The translations under genes were made by a program, and so were the position numbers. The notes under the pieces were generated by a model. The model ran no database searches and was not told the DNA's origin. It saw nothing but the letters and a program-made list of their open reading frames with translations. Below are positions 6,200 through 10,065 of a stretch of DNA of 10,065 nt, piece by piece; position 1 is the stretch's first letter; the number at the start of each line of letters is the position of its first letter. This stretch comes from Anaerolineaceae bacterium (GTDB lineage Bacteria > Chloroflexota > Anaerolineae > Anaerolineales > Villigracilaceae), in NCBI GenBank assembly GCA_022181005.1, contig BQMV01000034.1, positions 1-10,065 on the forward strand, in the 5' to 3' direction.

Positions 6200-6835
6200 T
6201 TACTGTTCAGGCGTGGATTCGGGCTGAGTTGGTATGGCAGTTTCGGGCGTTTGAGAAGAAAGCGGCGTCTCTGTGGCGGTCGGGGCTGGCGTTGGCGTCT
6301 CTTTATAAGGCGGATTCGATAACAGTCCGAGCAGCATATCCAGAGAGGTTTTGTCAACGGTCGTCACTGCGCCCGCCGGAGTAAGTGCGTAATATTCGCT
6401 TTCTGTAGGCGTAACGTCTCCGATTTTCACAGTTTGTTCGACGCCATTAAACGTAGCGGCGATGACATACTGCGGATTCTGCAAGCCTGCGTCGCTGAGG
6501 CTGAGGCTGGGGATCGTGTCTCTGATGAGCAAGGCGGTAATTTGACTCGCCGCCGCTTCTGCCGAGGCTGGGTCGGCAGGCGCTTTGACGGGCCGGATTA
6601 ACTGCCACGCGTCAATCGCGCTTCGTGAAAGCTCGATGACTTCGCCGCTTTGCGCTTCGATGCGCAGACTGGAAGGCGCGGCGCCTTGCGCTTCAAACAG
6701 ATGTATAGGGGGCGCTTCCGTCGCTTCAGGCGCGAGGGCTGTAGATTCTTTTTCCGCTTTGCGCTGGTTGACGAAATAGTAGGCTCCTATTGCTGCCAGC
6801 AATAGGAGAATGGATATGATTGTCGAGCGGCGCAT
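6200..6835 (-). CDS. Membrane-anchored DUF4340 family protein
   Basis: A 211-residue protein with one N-terminal membrane anchor or uncleaved signal (about 5-22, after MRRS). A DUF4340-type region follows (about 45-170): WQLIRPVKAPADP at 77-89, LQNPQYVI at 118-125 and an IGD...YYAL stretch at 138-151. The C-terminal tail (about 178-211) is Pro/Thr/Glu-rich and low in complexity, as in an exposed linker. DUF4340 proteins commonly sit directly after GldG-like genes and are thought to be extracytoplasmic partners of that ABC complex; no molecular activity is established. The ATG lies 5 nt after the GldG-like stop codon, with AGGG at 6848-6845 as a weak ribosome binding site, so the two are translated from one mRNA. 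The protein is shorter than many family members, which often carry more than one copy of the domain. Codons 10-18 contain a 25-bp near-palindrome. Confidence 0.8.
   Translation of the reverse strand: MRRSTIISILLLLAAIGAYYFVNQRKAEKESTALAPEATEAPPIHLFEAQGAAPSSLRIEAQSGEVIELSRSAIDAWQLIRPVKAPADPASAEAAASQITALLIRDTIPSLSLSDAGLQNPQYVIAATFNGVEQTVKIGDVTPTESEYYALTPAGAVTTVDKTSLDMLLGLLSNPPYKETPTPAPTATETPLSSQTPETAIPTQPESTPEQ
6784..6808. repeat. 25-bp near-palindrome inside the DUF4340 gene
   Basis: CTCCTATTGCTG (6784-6795) and its exact reverse complement (6797-6808) are separated by a single base. They occupy codons 10-18 of the DUF4340 gene, encoding the LLLLAAIGA part of its membrane anchor. In RNA this would give an 11-bp stem with a 3-nt loop about 27 nt after the start codon. 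In DNA it is a possible dimer-protein site. It could also be a coincidence of Leu/Ala/Ile/Gly codon choice. Confidence 0.7.
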
Positions 6836-6840
6836 TGGAA

Positions 6841-8463
6841 TCAGCCCTGTCGCTTACGTTGCAGCCAGGTATAGAAGCCCATAACCGCAAAGGCGCCCGG
6901 GATAACGATCGCGGCAACGAACATCAGCAGTAGAATACGCAGTTGCGAGGCTGGGCGGAACATGCGCGTTACCGGCTCTTTGGGCGTAATGCCGACGATG
7001 TTTTCCTGTTCTGCCGCCCAATCTACGGAATTGATGAACAGGTCGCTGTTGCCGTATCCCGAGTCGAAATTTTCGTCGTTGGCGAACTGCGACGTGCCGA
7101 ACGCCACAACCCGTCCGTGAGTGGTTGGATTTTCTATGGCAACGGCGAGGGTCAGCGGTCCGAGCGTCTCAGATGTTTGGTCGTAACTTGCGGGACCGCC
7201 AGCCTGCGTTAGGCTGTTGAAGTCTCTTTCGCCCCATGAATTGTTGGCGGTGAGAACAAGCGGGCTGAGTTGGAGTCCTTGTTTTGCAAGGTCTACCGTA
7301 ACGCTGCGTGTGAAAGGGAAGAACGTGGCGAGGTTGTTCATCCTGTTTGTGATAGGGTGCGTGGGGTCATAAGATGCGGAAAAGCCGACGCTGGGATTTG
7401 GGCTGGCAAGGTCAATTACGATATCGTTATTAAGCGTGACGCCCCAATCTTCCGCGAGCATGTCGGCTAAGGGATCAGGCGCATTGCCAACCTTGGTTAG
7501 AAAGGTCGGGTCTTCCATTACCAGCAATGCGCCGCCGTTATTGAGATACGCTCGCAACAATCCTACTTCGTTGGTTGATAGCGGCGTTTGCGGTCCGGCG
7601 ATAACGATTAGGTTGGCGTCTTCGGGTATTTTGTTTTCAGCGAGCAGGTTCAAGGTCTTGACAGTATAGTTTTTGCTTGTCAGCGTTTCGCCTGCGCGGG
7701 TTAGAGCCGAATTGCCGTCTTGATTTGTTTGCCGCGAATCAAGCTCGCCGTGGCCGGTGAGGAAATACACCGTGTGCTCCTCCGGGCTGATGAGGCGAAT
7801 CAACGCTTTCAGGATTTCTTCTTCAGATGCAAATGAGACGATTTCGGATCGTTCGCCCATTTGCAAGAGAATCTTCCCATCGCCGGTGATGTTGGCTTTG
7901 CGCGCGCGTTGAGGATCGCGATTGGGATCGACGAATTCGTACTCGAATTTACCGTCGCTGGCGGCTTTGATGTTTCCAAGCAGTTGATCTGCCGAGGCGG
8001 GATTCATTTCTTGCGAGAAAAACGCGACGGCGGTTACTTTTTCCGGCAACGTTTTCAGAGCGGCGGTCAGTTCTGGCGATAATGTGTTTGCTTGATTCTC
8101 GGTTAGGTCGGCGATCTGGTACGGATTGTCAAATACAAGCAGGTTGACGACGACTAGCGTAAGGATGAACGCCAGCGTCGTGACCAACGCATTGCCGCCG
8201 TGTTTCGCTTGACGACCGGTGAGAAAGCGTTGAATTTTCGCTGGTTCGAACGCCGCGTACAGGGCGAGTCCGAGCAACATGACCCCGAGACTGATCCATA
8301 ATGCGTTGGTTAGTTTTTCCGGCGATTGAACTGTATATAGGTCAAGGGCGATCACGCCTTTGACGGCGCCGAGCAGCGCCGTGGAAATACACGCCAGCAG
8401 GGCTGCGATAAGCGCGATGATGGAGTATTTTCGATATGCGGGTTGAGCTTTCTTCTTTGCCAT
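6841..8463 (-). CDS. GldG-like ABC transporter auxiliary protein (ABC_transp_aux domain)
   Basis: A 540-residue membrane-anchored partner of the ABC permease. Three N-terminal hydrophobic segments (about 13-36, 53-72, 92-111) precede an extracytoplasmic domain (about 114-505), and a single C-terminal membrane segment (about 507-531) ends in a basic tail. Family marks are DLTENQANTLSPEL at 119-132, YFLTGHGE at 233-240, NNGGALLVMEDPT at 308-320 and the run NSDLFINSVDWAAEQENI at 472-489. In Flavobacterium, GldA/GldF/GldG form an ABC complex needed for gliding; elsewhere such clusters are widespread and their cargo is unknown. The start was placed at 8463, not at the ATG at 8472. At 8463 the ATG overlaps the preceding stop codon (TAATG), and GGAG (8476-8473) lies 9 nt upstream; that same GGAG would touch the 8472 ATG. 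The one-base overlap implies translational coupling with the permease. Confidence 0.87.
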   Translation of the reverse strand: MAKKKAQPAYRKYSIIALIAALLACISTALLGAVKGVIALDLYTVQSPEKLTNALWISLGVMLLGLALYAAFEPAKIQRFLTGRQAKHGGNALVTTLAFILTLVVVNLLVFDNPYQIADLTENQANTLSPELTAALKTLPEKVTAVAFFSQEMNPASADQLLGNIKAASDGKFEYEFVDPNRDPQRARKANITGDGKILLQMGERSEIVSFASEEEILKALIRLISPEEHTVYFLTGHGELDSRQTNQDGNSALTRAGETLTSKNYTVKTLNLLAENKIPEDANLIVIAGPQTPLSTNEVGLLRAYLNNGGALLVMEDPTFLTKVGNAPDPLADMLAEDWGVTLNNDIVIDLASPNPSVGFSASYDPTHPITNRMNNLATFFPFTRSVTVDLAKQGLQLSPLVLTANNSWGERDFNSLTQAGGPASYDQTSETLGPLTLAVAIENPTTHGRVVAFGTSQFANDENFDSGYGNSDLFINSVDWAAEQENIVGITPKEPVTRMFRPASQLRILLLMFVAAIVIPGAFAVMGFYTWLQRKRQG

Positions 8464-9206
8464 TATTTCCATCTCCGAATTTCGATCGCCAGCGTTCCTG
8501 TAAATAGTCCGATTGCGATGAGGCTGAGGAAGTACGTCAGATCGGTAAGGTAGAAATTCCCTTGGCTGAGCGTATCTCCGAAATGTGCGTTAATTGTCAT
8601 ATAGGTGAAAAAATCGCCGCCCACCGGGAACAGGCTGGCGGGAGCGCCGATCAGCCACCAGAGGAAGATGAACAGCCCAAACGTGGCGATGAAGGCTGTT
8701 ACCTGATTGCTAAAGATCGCGGATATACCCACGCCTAATGCGATGAGCGCGCCGGCTAAGAGGATTAAGCCGATATAAGAAGAAGCGGCTAACTTCCAGT
8801 CGGGGTGGGGCGTGACTTGCGAGCTGAGGATGATCAAGTAGAAGAGCGTGACAGAGATCAGCGTGAGGACAAACAGGAAGCTTCCCAGCCATTTTCCGGC
8901 AATCAGTTCGAAGTCGCGGATGGGGGCGGTGAGGAGTAATTCGATGGCGCCGCTGCGTGTTTCGTCTGCGATCACCCTCATGGTCAGCGCGGGGATGGAG
9001 AGCAGCAGCAGGAAGCCGAAGAGGTTGTTAACTTCCGAAATCTCAGGCACGAATCCGCCAAACGACCCGCTTTGGTTTGCGGCAAACAGCATTAAGGAGA
9101 AGTAGCCTCCGGTAAGAAGCAGTAGAGCCACAGCCACCACATAGGCAATTGGGCTGATAAAGTAATGGTTGTATTCGCGTTTTGCGATGATCCAAATGTT
9201 GCGCAT
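8463..9206 (-). CDS. GldF-like ABC-2 type transporter permease
   Basis: Integral membrane subunit of an ABC-2 type transporter, 247 residues, with six hydrophobic segments (about 20-40, 62-78, 105-128, 143-166, 169-188, 222-242). The N-terminal AKREYNHYFISPIAY (8-22) and the stretch MRVIADETRSGAIELLLTAPI (76-96), between segments two and three, are typical of ABC-2 permeases of the GldF/NosY/CcmB-like group; the latter lies on the cytoplasmic side, where it would meet the ATPase. The ATG follows the ATPase stop codon by 10 nt, and GAGG (9218-9215) overlaps that stop with an 8-nt spacing. Its own stop overlaps the GldG-like start by one base. The substrate is unknown. Confidence 0.88.
   Translation of the reverse strand: MRNIWIIAKREYNHYFISPIAYVVAVALLLLTGGYFSLMLFAANQSGSFGGFVPEISEVNNLFGFLLLLSIPALTMRVIADETRSGAIELLLTAPIRDFELIAGKWLGSFLFVLTLISVTLFYLIILSSQVTPHPDWKLAASSYIGLILLAGALIALGVGISAIFSNQVTAFIATFGLFIFLWWLIGAPASLFPVGGDFFTYMTINAHFGDTLSQGNFYLTDLTYFLSLIAIGLFTGTLAIEIRRWK
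8473..8476 (-). promoter_or_regulatory. Ribosome binding site deciding the GldG-like start
   Basis: GGAG on the minus strand is 9 nt before the ATG at 8463 but directly abuts the ATG at 8472, so it favours the inner start. It lies within the last codons of the permease gene. Confidence 0.6.
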
Positions 9207-9216
9207 GAATTTTGCC

Positions 9217-10065
9217 TCAGGTTGATTTTTTGACGGACGACGCGCTTTCGCGGGTCAGTTCGAGGAAGATTTCTTCAAGACTCATGCTCGCCGTGTGCAT
9301 TTCGAGCAGATCGTAGCCGCCTTGTACGGCTGTTTTTGCGACGAGAGGGCGCGCGTCTTGTCCGACAGAGAATTCGAATTCGATCGAATCGTCCTCTTTC
9401 TTTTCGACTCTTTTCACGCCTTTGATCTTTTTGATTTTCTCGACGAGATCATCCGAGTCTCCGCGCACGCGTAAGACGACTTGCTGCGCGCCGACGAGTT
9501 TCGATTGCAGATTCTCCGGCGTGTCCTCGGCGACAATTTTGCCTTTGTTGATGATCAGCACGCGATCGCAAATTTGCTGCGCCTCCGAAAGGATGTGCGT
9601 GGAGAATAATACTGTGCGGTCTTTGCCGATCTCGCGAATCACTTCGCGGATCTCTGCCACTTGGTTTGGGTCGAGTCCGATAGTCGGTTCGTCGAGGATG
9701 AGAACTTCAGGGCGGTGTAGCAGCGCCTGCGCCAGCCCGATGCGTTGACGCATACCTTTTGAGAATGTGCCGATATAACTGTGCGCGCGAGCGTCGAGGT
9801 TGACCGTGTCGAGCGTTTCGAGCGCGCGCTCTTCTACGTTCGGCAGGCGGCGCAATTGCCCCATGAATTTGAGATATTCAAAGGCGGTCATCTCGTTATA
9901 GAGCGGAACCGTTTCAGGAAGATAGCCCACGCGTTTGCGGACTTCGAGCGATTCTTCCACGACGTTATGCCCCGCTACGATGATCGTTCCGTCGGTAGGC
10001 GGCATATATCCGGTCAAGATGCGCATAGTGGTCGTTTTGCCTGCGCCATTCGGACCGAGGAAGCC
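9217..10065 (-). CDS. ABC transporter ATP-binding protein, GldA-like (N-terminus outside window)
   Basis: Hydrolyses ATP on the cytoplasmic face to drive the permease encoded next. The window holds 282 codons. The frame is open to the right edge, and the first visible residues are GFLGPNGAGKTTT, so roughly 30-40 N-terminal residues are missing; an internal ATG at 10026 would remove Walker A and is not the start. In window numbering: Walker A 4-12, Q-loop region GYLPETVPLYNEMT 47-60 (Glu in place of Gln, common in this subgroup), signature FSKGMRQR 101-108, Walker B VLILDEP 121-127, D-loop GLDP 130-133, H-loop STH 155-157. A C-terminal domain (about 195-282), typical of ABC-2 exporter ATPases, ends in MSLEEIFLELT. 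This is the upstream-most gene of the operon visible here; its promoter is outside the window. Confidence 0.93.
   Translation of the reverse strand, partial: GFLGPNGAGKTTTMRILTGYMPPTDGTIIVAGHNVVEESLEVRKRVGYLPETVPLYNEMTAFEYLKFMGQLRRLPNVEERALETLDTVNLDARAHSYIGTFSKGMRQRIGLAQALLHRPEVLILDEPTIGLDPNQVAEIREVIREIGKDRTVLFSTHILSEAQQICDRVLIINKGKIVAEDTPENLQSKLVGAQQVVLRVRGDSDDLVEKIKKIKGVKRVEKKEDDSIEFEFSVGQDARPLVAKTAVQGGYDLLEMHTASMSLEEIFLELTRESASSVKKST

Noticed and set aside
8464..8472. ATG at 8472 as the GldG-like start
   Set aside because: The only Shine-Dalgarno-like GGAG touches it with no spacing. The ATG at 8463 has 9-nt spacing and the TAATG overlap.
9370..9389. Overlapping 12-bp palindromes GAATTCGAATTC and ATTCGATCGAAT in the ABC ATPase gene
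   Set aside because: They follow from the repeated codons GAA TTC GAA TTC (Glu-Phe-Glu-Phe), so the protein sequence explains them.
1..10065. Defence system, CRISPR array, prophage or toxin-antitoxin genes
   Set aside because: No repeat-spacer pattern, nuclease, integrase, phage or toxin motifs were seen in any supported gene.

Overview
The window looks like a chromosomal segment of a Chloroflexota bacterium, probably Anaerolineae. That placement is an inference from protein style: the RpoD sequence, the Gld-like ABC operon ending in a DUF4340 gene, and the INDGGMF / MGGGLTR membrane proteins. The base composition is moderately GC-rich. No rRNA, tRNA, CRISPR array or transposase gene was seen. 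Both window edges cut a gene.

Left part (1-4694): three large polytopic membrane proteins of GT-C (lipid-linked sugar transferase) style. The first and third (1-1539 and 3144-4694, both +) are clear paralogues sharing motifs along their whole length. The second (1605-3065, -) belongs to a different membrane family with a conserved extracytoplasmic C-terminal domain. It is convergent with the first and divergent from the third. The 78-bp divergent spacer holds a -10-like hexamer for each direction, each only 10-14 bp from its start codon.

Middle (4695-6199): a perfect 14-bp-stem hairpin flanked by A and T runs serves as a bidirectional terminator between the third membrane gene and a housekeeping-type sigma factor gene (rpoD/sigA, -). 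Between that hairpin and the sigma gene lies a 102-bp non-coding element with about 12-bp terminal inverted repeats and a perfect 9-bp direct repeat on both sides. The right copy of the direct repeat contains the sigma gene's stop codon. I read this as a MITE-like insertion that separated rpoD from its terminator, and it is the most interesting item in the window. The sigma gene has its own promoter region (6094-6199).

Right part (6200-10065, all -): a tightly packed operon, transcribed right to left. It encodes an ABC ATPase (cut by the window edge just before Walker A), a GldF-like ABC-2 permease, a GldG-like membrane-anchored auxiliary protein and a small DUF4340 lipoprotein-like or anchored protein. 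Spacings are +10 nt, a 1-nt stop/start overlap (TAATG), and +5 nt. Together they probably form one envelope ABC complex. The substrate is unknown, and nothing here indicates gliding motility.

I found no wholly new multi-gene system. The less ordinary items are the MITE-like insertion, two intergenic 9-bp-period repeats, a 25-bp near-palindrome inside the DUF4340 reading frame, the nearly leaderless promoter geometry, and the paralogous membrane-protein pair around an inverted third gene.
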